Shown piece after piece: positions 43,752 through 53,057 of a stretch of DNA of 64,000 nucleotides (its first letter is position 1; every line of letters begins with the position of its first letter). The notes beneath the pieces are model-generated. The model saw only the letters and a list, made by a program, of their open reading frames with translations. It did no database searches and had not been told where the DNA came from. The stretch lies in assembly GCA_950097145.1 (NCBI GenBank), contig CATNCF010000004.1, positions 62,001-126,000 on the forward strand, given 5' to 3'. A program made the position numbers and the translations under genes. Origin of the DNA: an uncultured Lachnospiraceae bacterium. Its GTDB lineage: Bacteria; Bacillota; Clostridia; Lachnospirales; Lachnospiraceae.

Positions 43752-46351
43752 AGCGTACCGCCTCCTTCTGCCCCAGCTTCTTGAATACTGACGGAAATCC
43801 CTGCACATACAGCCTCATATACATGCATCAGAGATTCATGGTGCTCTCTGATAAATGATTCATCTCCAGATTTTCCCGCCTGTTCCAGTGCTTTTGCCTG
43901 TTCAGACAATTCTTTTGCCCCAATCGTCAGGGATGTGCTTTTTAGTGCATGAACCTTAACTGCATATTCTCCCCAGTCGCCATTTTCATACAAAGACGCA
44001 ATTTCTTGGGATTTCTCCTCTTTCTGATCGCAATACATCTGCAGCATTTCCAGATAAAAGTCCTCTGCCCCTGCACAATAATCAAGCCCCAGTTCCACAT
44101 CGATCCCCATCCTTTGCAGACGTTCCATAACAGAAAGAGACTCTGCCATAACCTCCTCTGTTTCCACTGTTTTTCCTTGTGTTTCCGTTCCTGATTCCTC
44201 CTGTGGAATTTCAATATCTTCTTCTCCCCCTGGTTCTTCCCATTGCAGATCCGGTTCTTCTGCCGCTTCATATTGAATACATTCTTCTGGTAAGATTTTA
44301 CGCAATGCCCGCTCCAGTACCGGACGTTCAATAGGTTTCGGAACAAACTCGGTAAATCCTTCATTTTTAAACATTTCCCTTGCACCGCTGATTGCGTTTG
44401 CTGTCAGCGCCACAATGGGAAGATTCTGATAAGCCCCATCCCGAAGAGCACGGATACGCTTTAAAGTTTCCACCCCATCCATTCCCGGCATCATGTGATC
44501 CAAGAAAATCAATCCATAGGAAGTACCCATTGTTTGTTCTACTGCAGCCGCACCGTTCAGGCAGGTATCAATCTGCATTCCATAACGGCTCAATATGCCC
44601 TTTGCCACTACCAGGTTCATCTCCTCGTCGTCTACAACCAACGCCCTGACGCCTGTACAGGTAAATGCTCTGTCGTCCTGCATACTGTCGCCCAGATTCA
44701 CACCATGCGTCATTCCATTTAACAAATTCACAATCGGAAGTCCAAAAAATGGTTTTTGAAGAATGCGTATGTTCGTGTCTGTATCTGCCAGAAAGCCACT
44801 TTTAACAATCAGGGCAATACAAATTTTTTTCCCTAGTTCTTTAAAATAAACAGCGTCTTCTTCATATTCTTCCTGAGCAAGAAACAAATGTGTAATTTCA
44901 TGGCCGCGCATGATCCTGTCCAGTTCCTCCATAGAATAAACATGATATGCCTGAACCCCCAGACCTTCTGCCAGATGAAGAATCATGCGGTCATAGTATT
45001 CTCTGACCTGGCTGCATTCATATTTATCCTGTTTAAAATAACATGCAATACACAGTTTTTTTGCATTTGGAACTGTCATACAGGGCAGTTCGTCCGCCAC
45101 TGTCTGAGGAATAGAAATATGTACCTTTGTTCCCTGTCCTTCCCCGCTGTCATAATGTATAAATCCTCCCATAGCGCTTAGCAGGCCGTGAGCAATAGGT
45201 ATTCCAAGTCCAAGTCCTCCCGCGCAGCGGCTGCATCCGCTGTCCGCCTGATAGAAATCATCATATAGTCTGGAGAGCTGTGATGAGGTCATTCCCATAC
45301 CAGTATCTTCAACGGTAATATTCAAATTGATTCCATAACTTTCCCGGCGGAATCCCATATGAACATACACGCCTCCTGCCTCGGTAAACTTAATGGCATT
45401 CTGTGTCACAATCCAGAGCACTCTGGAAATTTTTTCTGCATCTCCCACCAGAAGAGATGGGAGGGCTGTGTCCAGGTCAAATATCATTTCCAGTTCTGAA
45501 TTTCGCTCCAGCATGCTTGCCATGGTTACAATATCGTTGATAATGGATGCGGGCATATATTTCTCATTAGTGACAACCAGTGTATTTCCTGCAATTTCAG
45601 TATAATCCAGAATATCATTGATCTGCCCGGCCAAACGTTTTCCTGCCATTTGTATGGAGCACATGCTTTCTTCCAATTCCGGTGGAAGTTCTTTGCCCAG
45701 CTCAACTTCACTGATCCCAGTTACCATATTAATGGGCGTGCGCAGTTCATGGGATACATTAGACAGGAAATCTGCATTCTGCTGTCTTGCCAATGCAGCC
45801 TGCTTAGCCAATTCCTGCACCTCTTCCTGTACCTCTCTGCGCCTGTCTATGATAAAAAGAGAAAATATCATAGCTCCCACAGTGCCCAGAAGCCCAATCC
45901 CAAACCTTGCAAAATCCCATTGTATTACAACTTCTCTTGCAGTGCGCAGCAGGATAAAATGATAGAGGAAGGTTATGAGATACACAGCCTCCACCAGATA
46001 TATCAAAAACTTTTTTTCCAGCAGAATTAATACAAGAAATAAAAGACAGATTAGAACCGGCAGACTTGTAAAGCTTTCCTGATGTACGCCAAAATAAAAG
46101 CACTCAATAATCATAAAGCCTGCGCATAAATATTCATATGTCTGTTCTGAAATAAACCTTCCAATATGGAAGCACCATACCGTCAATATTCCAGCCATAA
46201 TTAAAGGAATCGTCCACAGCTCCCAGGACATCATAAAAGTAAAACAGATTAAAACTGCACTGAGTACACTCGCCATGCAGACCATCAGCAAATGGATTCC
46301 CATTTGTTCCTCTAAATGTCTGAACTCGTCTTTTAAATCCTGACCGCCCAT
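43748..46351 (-). CDS. hybrid histidine kinase with receiver and HPt domains
   Basis: An 867-residue kinase. Five to six N-terminal membrane helices (18-170), HisKA with H201 ('LSNVSHELRTPINMV'), an HATPase domain ('VTQNAIKFTEAGG', 'DTGMGM', 'GGLGLGIPIA'), a diverged middle region (about 430-565), a receiver (about 570-690, 'LIFLDHMMPGMDGVE') and a C-terminal HPt domain with the phospho-His in 'KVHALKSTSLTIGA' near residue 810. It is followed by the kinase-DegV gene and preceded by the HD-GYP regulator, which makes a phosphorelay set. Confidence 0.92.
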   Translation of the reverse strand: MGGQDLKDEFRHLEEQMGIHLLMVCMASVLSAVLICFTFMMSWELWTIPLIMAGILTVWCFHIGRFISEQTYEYLCAGFMIIECFYFGVHQESFTSLPVLICLLFLVLILLEKKFLIYLVEAVYLITFLYHFILLRTAREVVIQWDFARFGIGLLGTVGAMIFSLFIIDRRREVQEEVQELAKQAALARQQNADFLSNVSHELRTPINMVTGISEVELGKELPPELEESMCSIQMAGKRLAGQINDILDYTEIAGNTLVVTNEKYMPASIINDIVTMASMLERNSELEMIFDLDTALPSLLVGDAEKISRVLWIVTQNAIKFTEAGGVYVHMGFRRESYGINLNITVEDTGMGMTSSQLSRLYDDFYQADSGCSRCAGGLGLGIPIAHGLLSAMGGFIHYDSGEGQGTKVHISIPQTVADELPCMTVPNAKKLCIACYFKQDKYECSQVREYYDRMILHLAEGLGVQAYHVYSMEELDRIMRGHEITHLFLAQEEYEEDAVYFKELGKKICIALIVKSGFLADTDTNIRILQKPFFGLPIVNLLNGMTHGVNLGDSMQDDRAFTCTGVRALVVDDEEMNLVVAKGILSRYGMQIDTCLNGAAAVEQTMGTSYGLIFLDHMMPGMDGVETLKRIRALRDGAYQNLPIVALTANAISGAREMFKNEGFTEFVPKPIERPVLERALRKILPEECIQYEAAEEPDLQWEEPGGEEDIEIPQEESGTETQGKTVETEEVMAESLSVMERLQRMGIDVELGLDYCAGAEDFYLEMLQMYCDQKEEKSQEIASLYENGDWGEYAVKVHALKSTSLTIGAKELSEQAKALEQAGKSGDESFIREHHESLMHVYEAVCAGISVSIQEAGAEGGGTL

Positions 46352-46391
46352 TTATGTACCTTCCTTTCACACTGACCCTTGCAAAATCATT

Positions 46392-47411
46392 TTATTTTTC
46401 TCTCATTTTGTATCCGCCGTCTTCATCAATCATAGTAATCATGTATTCCGCAATTACAGGATCAAACTGCGTCCCTTTTCCCTTTTCTATCTCTCCGCGG
46501 ACAACCTCCTGCGGCAGCACATCACGGTAGCTTCGCCTGGAAGACATGGCGTCATAGGCGTCTGCTACCCCAATAATTCTGGCCACTTCCGGAATCTCCT
46601 TTCCCATAAGATTATCTGGATATCCTGTACCGTCATAATGCTCATGATGCCAGTGCGCCCCAATAGAAATATCCGGCAGTTCCGAAATATTTCCCAGAAT
46701 CTCAGCCCCAATTTTCGGATGCGAGCGGATTACATTGTATTCTTCTTCTGTCAGCCGCCCCGGTTTATTAATAATTTTATTTGAAATGCCAATCTTTCCG
46801 ATATCATGCAGCAAACCAATATAATAGATATCTTCCACCTCTCTGGCTGTCTTGCCCATACGCCTTGCAAGTTCACGGGAATATTCTGCCACACGCATAG
46901 AATGTCCTCTGGTATAAGTGTCCTTGGCGTCTATAGCGCTTGCCAGAGACAGCATAATCTGTTCTGATAATCTTTGGATTCTCTGGCTGCTCTCCTTTAA
47001 TTCCTGGGTCTTTTTATCTACTTCCTGCTGCAGCGACTGCTGCAAATGGAACAACTCCAGAAGCCTCCCGATTCTTCGAAGCACTACTTCTGCAAGGAAT
47101 GGCTTCTGAATATAATCCATAGCGCCGGCTTTAAATATTTTGATCTCTGTTTCTCTTTCACTATCCGCCGTTAAAAATATCACAGGGATCTCTGACACCT
47201 TATCCATAACATGAATCCGTTCCATGGTTTCAAGTCCATTCAGTTCCGGCATATGCAGATCCAGCAAAATCATATCTGGGACATCCTGGGCCAGAAAGTC
47301 CAGCGCCTCCTGCCCGGAGGATACGGAAATTACTTCATAACTATTTTTTAGGATATGTTCTGCCATTCTCAGATTCATAACATCATCATCAACTACCAGT
47401 ATTCTATCCAC
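46392..47411 (-). CDS. response regulator with HD-GYP domain
   Basis: A 339-residue RpfG-like regulator. The receiver domain (about 1-118, phospho-Asp in 'MILLDLHMPELNG') leads by a coiled coil to an HD-GYP domain with 'DTYTRGHSMRVAEY', 'LLHDIGKIGIS', 'HPKIGAEIL', 'HWHHEHYDGTGYPDNL' and 'VADAYDAMSS', so c-di-GMP hydrolysis is likely. I choose the GTG at 47411, preceded by GGGAGAG; the longest frame adds 50 unlikely residues. First gene of the three-gene signalling operon. Confidence 0.9.
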   Translation of the reverse strand: MDRILVVDDDVMNLRMAEHILKNSYEVISVSSGQEALDFLAQDVPDMILLDLHMPELNGLETMERIHVMDKVSEIPVIFLTADSERETEIKIFKAGAMDYIQKPFLAEVVLRRIGRLLELFHLQQSLQQEVDKKTQELKESSQRIQRLSEQIMLSLASAIDAKDTYTRGHSMRVAEYSRELARRMGKTAREVEDIYYIGLLHDIGKIGISNKIINKPGRLTEEEYNVIRSHPKIGAEILGNISELPDISIGAHWHHEHYDGTGYPDNLMGKEIPEVARIIGVADAYDAMSSRRSYRDVLPQEVVRGEIEKGKGTQFDPVIAEYMITMIDEDGGYKMREK

Positions 47412-47431
47412 GTTTCTCTCTCCCTTTTCTC

Positions 47432-47629
47432 TTACTTCTCTGCCTCTGGCTTTCTGATTTCTCTGGTACTTTTCTCCACCTGCCTGCGGGAAATCATAAT
47501 CTGATGCCCGCATCCTAAACATTTCAGCCGGAAATCTGCTCCCACCCGAAGGACTTCCCATTCACTGCTTCCGCAGGGATGCTGTTTTTTTAACCGGACG
47601 ATATCTCCTATCTCATAACTTATCGGCAT
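47432..47629 (-). CDS. DUF951 family protein
   Basis: A 65-residue protein of the DUF951 family ('YEIGDIVRLKKQHPCGSSEWEVLRVGADFRLKCLGCGHQIMISR'). The family is widespread in Firmicutes near S6 or mechanosensitive channel genes, and its function is unknown. Cys residues in 'HPCGS' and 'CLGCGH' could bind zinc. AAGGAG ribosome binding site seven bases before the ATG. It lies between the sirtuin and HD-GYP genes on the same strand. Confidence 0.88.
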   Translation of the reverse strand: MPISYEIGDIVRLKKQHPCGSSEWEVLRVGADFRLKCLGCGHQIMISRRQVEKSTREIRKPEAEK

Positions 47630-47641
47630 ATTTTTCTCCTT

Positions 47642-48382
47642 TTAGATCACTATTTTTCCAAACAACTCCCCAATGCTTTCCTGAAGAACAAGGTTCGCAA
47701 TTCCATCCCGGGCTGTTACAGATTTATTTACCAGCACCAATTTGTCCCCCTGATAATAATCAATCAGACCTGCCGCCGGATATACTGCAAGGGAAGTTCC
47801 GCCAATAATCAGCATATCTGCATTGCTGATATAGTAAACTGCCTCCTGAATGGTATGGTTGTCAAGTCCTTCCTCATAAAGAACCACATCCGGTTTGATG
47901 TCTCCCCCGCATTCCTCACATTTTGGAACTGAGGTACTGTGCAGGATATATTCCGCGTCATACATTTCATGGCAGGATTCACAATAATTACGGTGGACGC
48001 TTCCATGGAGCTCCAGTACTTTTTTACTGCCGGCAAGCTGATGGAGCCCGTCAATATTCTGGGTCACCACCGCCTTTACCTTGCCGGCCTTTTCCAGTTC
48101 CGCAAGCCTGCGGTGAGCCATATTGGGCTGTGCTGTAAGGCACAGCATCTTATTCCGGTAAAAACGGTAAAATTCCTCTGTATTTCTCCGGTAAAAGGTA
48201 TGACTTAAAATGGTCTCCGGGGGATAATCGTATTCCTGGTTATACAGCCCGTCCACACTTCTGAAATCCGGAATCCCACTCTCGGTAGATACCCCTGCGC
48301 CCCCAAAAAACACAATATTATCGGATTTCTCTGCCATTTCAAGAAATTTTTCAATTTTTTCTTCTCTGTTTAACTGTTCCAT
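47642..48382 (-). CDS. Sir2-family NAD-dependent protein deacylase
   Basis: A 246-residue class U/M-type sirtuin. The NAD-binding motifs 'FFGGAGVSTESGIPDFRS' and 'TQNIDGLHQLAG' and the catalytic His in 'LHGSVH' are present, with zinc Cys pairs 'CESCHEMY' and 'CEECGGDIKPDVVLYEE'. It removes acyl groups from Lys using NAD+. I choose the ATG at 48382, with AAGGAGG upstream; it overlaps the sortase stop by one base (TGATG), so the two genes are coupled. Confidence 0.94.
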   Translation of the reverse strand: MEQLNREEKIEKFLEMAEKSDNIVFFGGAGVSTESGIPDFRSVDGLYNQEYDYPPETILSHTFYRRNTEEFYRFYRNKMLCLTAQPNMAHRRLAELEKAGKVKAVVTQNIDGLHQLAGSKKVLELHGSVHRNYCESCHEMYDAEYILHSTSVPKCEECGGDIKPDVVLYEEGLDNHTIQEAVYYISNADMLIIGGTSLAVYPAAGLIDYYQGDKLVLVNKSVTARDGIANLVLQESIGELFGKIVI

Positions 48383-49149
48383 CACTGTCCCTCCTTCTTT
48401 CTCTGCATTTCTTTTGTCAAAATCCCGTGAACCAGAAAACGGTAATTCGATCCAGCGGGCGTACAAGTCATCAGCGTTACGGTGTTCTGCCCGGCCTGTG
48501 GCACAATTCCAGTATCATACAGGCTGCGTTTCTTCACTTTTTCCTGCCACCCGGCATATTCTTCCTCATTTCCAAACCCAAACTGAAAAGAATCCCAATC
48601 CAGTTGTGCCGTATAACAGGAAAAAATCTGATACCGCTTTACTCCTTCTGGAGTGTAAATGTAAAACTCAGGATTTACCCTGAAAGTCTCTTCTTTCTGA
48701 AATTCATTCAGCCTTGCAAACATGGACTTATCCTTCATATTATGCCCGTATACAAAGGTATTGGGATCGCTGAAATCTTTCTGGTTCTCTGTTTCTATAA
48801 AAATGCTTCCGCACTTATTTTCTTCTCTGTAAAATGTATGGCTTAAGTAATACTCATTGTCTGTCCCCTGGACAATCGGGTAACTGATTCCCAACTTTTC
48901 TATGTAAATCCATGCCGCTATATCTGGATTAATCTTCTTTAATTTCTCAAAATCTATCCCAAATTCCTGTTCTTCTTCCCCGTCCCTTTCTATTCCCGGA
49001 ATTAATACAGAACTCTCCAATTTCTGGTACTGCTGCTCCCCCTGGTAATACTCCCATAACAACAGCCCTAGTTTTATTGCTGCAAAGAGAAATACTGCCA
49101 GAGCAGCAGCAAAAGACAGGATAAATTTCCAATCAAGTTTTCTTCTCAT
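48382..49149 (-). CDS. srtB: class B sortase
   Basis: A 255-residue membrane-anchored transpeptidase. One N-terminal helix (about 9-30) is followed by the sortase fold with the catalytic triad: H in 'VYGHNMKD', C in 'VTLMTCTPAG', and R in 'SNYRFLVHG'. The long insert before the Cys is typical of class B. No substrate with a matching C-terminal motif is visible nearby. AGGAG ribosome binding site. Operon with the sirtuin. Confidence 0.92.
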   Translation of the reverse strand: MRRKLDWKFILSFAAALAVFLFAAIKLGLLLWEYYQGEQQYQKLESSVLIPGIERDGEEEQEFGIDFEKLKKINPDIAAWIYIEKLGISYPIVQGTDNEYYLSHTFYREENKCGSIFIETENQKDFSDPNTFVYGHNMKDKSMFARLNEFQKEETFRVNPEFYIYTPEGVKRYQIFSCYTAQLDWDSFQFGFGNEEEYAGWQEKVKKRSLYDTGIVPQAGQNTVTLMTCTPAGSNYRFLVHGILTKEMQRKKEGQ

Positions 49150-49176
49150 TATTCGGCTCCTAATAATGCATACATG

Positions 49177-49374
49177 TTAAATTGTAGTGTGGTCTTTTGT
49201 AGATAAATGTTTTCCTACATATCCTATAATACCAACAAGCTTCCGGGTATCTGGGATAAAATGTATTCTCCCTGGAAAATCTCCGGAAAAACTAATATGC
49301 CAGGAAGCAAGGCTGCCGTCCTCTAACAATTCCGGCGACGCCTTTTTTGTACAAAATTTTAACCTATGCCCCAT
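49177..49374 (-). CDS. small hypothetical protein after the DUF262 gene
   Basis: A 65-residue protein, beta-rich, ending 'GYVGKHLSTKDHTTI'. The segment 'RIHFIPDTRKLVGIIGYVGKHL' looks like a real domain. Its ATG lies inside the last codons of the DUF262 gene (11-base overlap), with only a weak ribosome binding site, which points to translational coupling. It may be the partner or antitoxin-like half of the DUF262 gene. I do not recognise the family. Confidence 0.5.
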   Translation of the reverse strand: MGHRLKFCTKKASPELLEDGSLASWHISFSGDFPGRIHFIPDTRKLVGIIGYVGKHLSTKDHTTI

Positions 49375-50635
49375 CTTCTATCACAGCATCTACTAATTCC
49401 TTAATTGCTTCCATCCTGAAATACATATTTTTACGGTCGGGTGCTTTTAAGCTATACAAGTAACTGTTGTCTTCACATAAATCTATATATTTGTCCTGTA
49501 CCTGTTTCCGGTTGGCGATCAAGCGCTCCACATCTGACTCTGAAAGGTTCTTCACTACATAACACCATGACTCAAAAATAGCTTTATTGATAGGCCTGCG
49601 CCGGCCGTCACTGCAGATTTTCCGAAAGGTATTTCTTCCCATAATGCGATACATGCTTTTCATCACATAGATAAATTCTGACTGAATTTCCTCCAATAAA
49701 CTGAAATCTGAGCAGTTCAGGTATTTCATGCCTTCATTGAGAAATTCGTCAATATTGCCTGAATATTGTTCCAATCCTAAATAACAGAATGAAACAAATC
49801 TTAATACAAATTCCCGATCCAGCATCCGCTCACTTTTGACGCTTCCATCTGTAGCTGTTAAAAATTCCTTTAGTCTTGCACAGTCCTGCAAAAATACGGT
49901 GGCTTTTCCCTGAAACAACGCATTGCGGATTTCCTGAGGTTCTAATTCTAATCCCCCCGTATTAATTCTTTTAAAAATATTAAACTTTACATTGATAGGG
50001 GTTGCCGGATTCACAAGATAAACATTGATAACCGTCTCGTCAATCCTCCTTTGAAAAGCCCTGGGAAGTTTATCATACCCACAGCCATTCAATTCTGGAA
50101 AAAACTCCATCTCCTCCAATTTTAATGTTTTGTCCACTACAAACTGTCTCAAGGCTGTCACCCGCTGCAGTCCGTCAATAATCAGCCACCGTCCGTCATC
50201 TGAAGCATCAAAATAAAATGCAGGCAGTGGAATTCTTAAAAAAATAGATTCTATTAACTGGCTCTTTTGCTTCTTATTCCACAAACCTGCTTTTCGCTGA
50301 AAAGACGCGTCAAATTCTATCTCGTCATTTTTAATTCTCTTTAACAGTGCATCCAATGTCAGCGGTTTCATTGTGATATCAATCTTGGACGGATCAAAGG
50401 GCCTGACTTTTTCACCTTCACAGGAATAAGCTGTTACATCTGGTTCGATATCATCCTGGATCATAGTAATTCCCCGTTCTGAAAAATAATTCATAACTTT
50501 TTCATAATTCTGATCATTTAAAGTGAGTGTCATATAAATCAAATTTAAATTAATGCAATTATTCTGTCCTTTTGCTATGGCTAAAAGTTTTTTTAAATCT
50601 TCCAGTTCACTTTTTTTAAAAATAGGTATACCCAT
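49364..50635 (-). CDS. DUF262 protein with sigma-70 region 1.1-like N-terminus
   Basis: A 423-residue protein. The first 70 residues ('LEDLKKLLAIAKGQNN', 'VMNYFSERGITMIQDDIEPDV') match sigma-70 region 1.1 in pattern. Then a DUF262 domain (about 75-290) follows with 'ASFQRKAGLW', 'IIDGLQRVTALRQF' (the DGQQR-type motif) and 'FNIFKRINTGG'. The C-terminus is helical, without a recognisable DUF1524 HNH motif, so it is not a complete GmrSD enzyme. I choose the ATG at 50635, with AGGAG upstream. Possibly a defence or regulatory nuclease-like protein; low GC and isolated, so acquisition by transfer is possible. Confidence 0.75.
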   Translation of the reverse strand: MGIPIFKKSELEDLKKLLAIAKGQNNCINLNLIYMTLTLNDQNYEKVMNYFSERGITMIQDDIEPDVTAYSCEGEKVRPFDPSKIDITMKPLTLDALLKRIKNDEIEFDASFQRKAGLWNKKQKSQLIESIFLRIPLPAFYFDASDDGRWLIIDGLQRVTALRQFVVDKTLKLEEMEFFPELNGCGYDKLPRAFQRRIDETVINVYLVNPATPINVKFNIFKRINTGGLELEPQEIRNALFQGKATVFLQDCARLKEFLTATDGSVKSERMLDREFVLRFVSFCYLGLEQYSGNIDEFLNEGMKYLNCSDFSLLEEIQSEFIYVMKSMYRIMGRNTFRKICSDGRRRPINKAIFESWCYVVKNLSESDVERLIANRKQVQDKYIDLCEDNSYLYSLKAPDRKNMYFRMEAIKELVDAVIEDGA

Positions 50636-50802
50636 GTTTCTTCTCCTGTATAATATTCCCTGTGAATTCTGATATATTCCGAACGATTCGCTTTTTTGCA
50701 AATTATCCTTTTAAAAACTCTACTTCATTTTATCATATCTGAACCTGATTTGGAAACTTTTTATCCCTGTTTTTCGCAGTATGTAACACGGAGAAAATAT
50801 CT

Positions 50803-50828
50803 AAAAAAGATGCATCCAAAGATACATC
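50803..50828 (-). terminator. terminator after the thioesterase gene
   Basis: GATGTATC pairs with GATGCATC (one G-T) around a four-base loop, followed on the minus strand by TTTTTT, about 45 bases after the stop codon. Confidence 0.75.
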
Positions 50829-50873
50829 CTTTCTTTCTGAAACTATATTTCATTCGCAATTCTCCTAACTTGT

Positions 50874-51350
50874 TTAAAAACCTTCTTTTTTACGCTGAAT
50901 CCTTAACTCTTTTCTCCTTTTTGCCGCCTCCCATTCCGCCCTCTCGCTTTCTGTCTCCAGCGTAATGGACGGCACCTGTCTTGGAACTCCATTGTCATCT
51001 ACTGCCACTAATGTCAAATATGCCCGGTTGATAGGTTTGCGTATTCCCTCAAAATCTTCAATATAAGTATCAACCCGGACTTCCATGGAGCTGTTTCCCA
51101 CATAAGTAATTCTTGCTGTCAGCACAATCAAATCATTCTGATAAGCTCCTCTCATGAACCTAAGATTATCCACAGACGCAGTGGTAACACCTCCTCCCGA
51201 ATGCCTCATGCCCACAAAAGCAGCAAGTTCATCAATCCACTCCATCAATTTCCCGCCGAACAGCCGTCCGGCGGGATTCAAGTGCTCCGGACGCACCTGA
51301 TAAATATGTTCCATCTTGGAATCTGATACTTTTTTTGTTCTTCGTTCCAT
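50874..51350 (-). CDS. acyl-CoA thioesterase (YciA/BACH hotdog family)
   Basis: A 158-residue hotdog-fold thioesterase. The motif 'VRPEHLNPAGRLFGGKLMEWIDELAAFVGMRH' carries the conserved Asn-Gly-Gly loop and Asp, and 'GGGVTTASVDNLRFM' the second strand of the family. It probably hydrolyses acyl-CoAs in the cytoplasm. The C-terminal tail is Lys/Arg/Glu-rich. It stands alone with its own terminator. Confidence 0.9.
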   Translation of the reverse strand: MERRTKKVSDSKMEHIYQVRPEHLNPAGRLFGGKLMEWIDELAAFVGMRHSGGGVTTASVDNLRFMRGAYQNDLIVLTARITYVGNSSMEVRVDTYIEDFEGIRKPINRAYLTLVAVDDNGVPRQVPSITLETESERAEWEAAKRRKELRIQRKKEGF

Positions 51351-51382
51351 ATTTTTATCCTCAATCAGTTTAACTTCTAAAT

Positions 51383-51703
51383 TTATACTTTTCCCTCTAA
51401 CTCTTTCATGCGCTCTTCAATTAAAATCTGGGTAAAATTACTTCCCATGGATTCCTTAATCAGACGGCTGCAGTAAGAAGCAGTCAGCATAAAGTGGCAC
51501 GCTACATCCTCTAAAGAAACGTTTTCCATATAGTGCGACTTCATATAATTATGCCCCCCCCCTGACAAATTCGCTTTTTTCCCTTCATCCCTTAACTTCA
51601 TCTCCCTGGAAAATTCTATAAGGTAACTATGAATCTCCTTCTGTCCCACAGAAACTGCTTTCCTGGCATATTCAAATTTTGCATAGCCTGTAAGCAATAT
51701 CAC
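51383..51703 (-). pseudogene. broken AraC-type response regulator remnant
   Basis: A 106-codon frame. The first 20 residues ('MILLTGYAKFEYARKAVSVG') match the end of a receiver domain, and after an internal deletion 'NYMKSHYMENVSLEDVACHFMLTASYCSRLIKESMGSNFTQ' matches half an AraC helix-turn-helix, which then stops early. The receiver N-terminus and the second helix-turn-helix are missing. A run of nine Gs (51554-51562, C on the plus strand) lies in the damaged middle. It is probably the former regulator of the neighbouring exporter. Confidence 0.75.
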
Positions 51704-51806
51704 TTAGCTTTTATTATTTTATCTCACAATCATGAAAACCAATCCTGGTAATAAGAATTTAATTTTAACAACTGCAGGCTTCTGACGCTCTTAGAACTTA
51801 CATCTT

Positions 51807-53042
51807 CTAATTTCTCCGCAGCGCCTCAATAGGACTTAACTTGGCTGCTTTCCTTGCGGGATAAATCCCAAAGAACACGCCTATGCCGCAGGAAAATACA
51901 GTGGCGCCCAATATGGTGCCGGCCTTGATTCCCGGAGTGATGGCGCTTCCCATGGAGGCTGTCATCAGTTTGCAGGCGCCTGCGGCTCCCAGAAGCCCCA
52001 AAAGGATTCCAATGATTCCGCCCAAAATCGTTAATATTGCCGCCTCAGCAAGAAATTGAAGCAGGATCGAGGAGGTTTTCGCCCCCAGAGATTTGCGTAT
52101 TCCAATTTCTCTGGTACGCTCTGTGACAGACACCAGCATAATATTCATAACGCCAATCCCGCCTACAATCAGAGAAATCGCCGCCACACAGGAAATAAAC
52201 GTGGTGACAATCGCCAGCATATTATTCATTTCTGACAGCATATCCTGGAAACTCTGAATCTGATAATATTCCTCCCCGGCGCATTGATGCCTGGTTTCCA
52301 GAGTATGAATAATATCCCTTGACACCTCTTCCCCGCTTGCCTTGTCATTAGAAAAAACTGTAATAGAGTAAAAGGAATTGCTCTCCCATCCAAAATTAGA
52401 AAAAGACGTATAGGGTACATCCAGGCTTACCGGCATTCCCTCATAGGTATAACTGATAAAACTGGTATTTTCTTTCTGCTGGGTAACTCCCACAATCCGG
52501 TAACTGCCGCTGATTCCGCCGATATCCACTTCAATATCCATCCCAATCACATCGTCAGAGCCAAAAAGCCGTTTCGCATCACTGTCCGTAAGAACGCAGA
52601 CGCGGTTTCCTTCTTCCACATCTGCCGCTGTAAAATAACTTCCCCGTTTCATGTTAAAATTCATTGATTTCTGCAGATCTTCTGTCCCTCCGCTTAAACT
52701 CAGGGAAAACTCCCCTTTCCCAGTGGCTGTAGTGCCTGAAGCGCTGTCATTGGGCGTCGCTCCCTCTACGCCTTGAATTTTTTCTTTGATGGCTTCCACA
52801 TCCTCCGGCGTGATCCACTCATCTGCATTAACTGCATCATCACCGCAATAAACATTAATCTGCCCAGTCCCCAGATCCTGCACCTCAGCATTCATAGCAT
52901 TCGCTGTTCCGTCTCCCACCGCCATTACCATAATCACAGAAGAAATTCCGATAATAATGCCTAGCATAGTGAGAAAAGAACGCCCCTTATTTGCGGTAAT
53001 ATTTTTAAATGCCATTTTGATATATTCTGCAATATTTCCCAT
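51807..53042 (-). CDS. MacB-type ABC transporter permease
   Basis: A 411-residue FtsX-like permease with four membrane helices. The N-terminal 'NITANKGRSFLTMLGIIIGISSVIMVMA' segment, a large extracellular MacB core domain (about 45-280) and 'VTERTREIGIRKSLGAKTSSILLQFLAEA' are typical. It forms a tripartite Gram-positive exporter with the adaptor and ATPase just upstream. Probably exports antimicrobial peptides or a similar substrate. Confidence 0.93.
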   Translation of the reverse strand: MGNIAEYIKMAFKNITANKGRSFLTMLGIIIGISSVIMVMAVGDGTANAMNAEVQDLGTGQINVYCGDDAVNADEWITPEDVEAIKEKIQGVEGATPNDSASGTTATGKGEFSLSLSGGTEDLQKSMNFNMKRGSYFTAADVEEGNRVCVLTDSDAKRLFGSDDVIGMDIEVDIGGISGSYRIVGVTQQKENTSFISYTYEGMPVSLDVPYTSFSNFGWESNSFYSITVFSNDKASGEEVSRDIIHTLETRHQCAGEEYYQIQSFQDMLSEMNNMLAIVTTFISCVAAISLIVGGIGVMNIMLVSVTERTREIGIRKSLGAKTSSILLQFLAEAAILTILGGIIGILLGLLGAAGACKLMTASMGSAITPGIKAGTILGATVFSCGIGVFFGIYPARKAAKLSPIEALRRN

Positions 53043-53057
53043 GATTTCCTCTTTTCT

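Noticed and set aside
49364-50635. Complete GmrSD (type IV restriction) enzyme
   Set aside because: Only the DUF262 half is seen; no DUF1524 His-Asn-His motif in the C-terminus.
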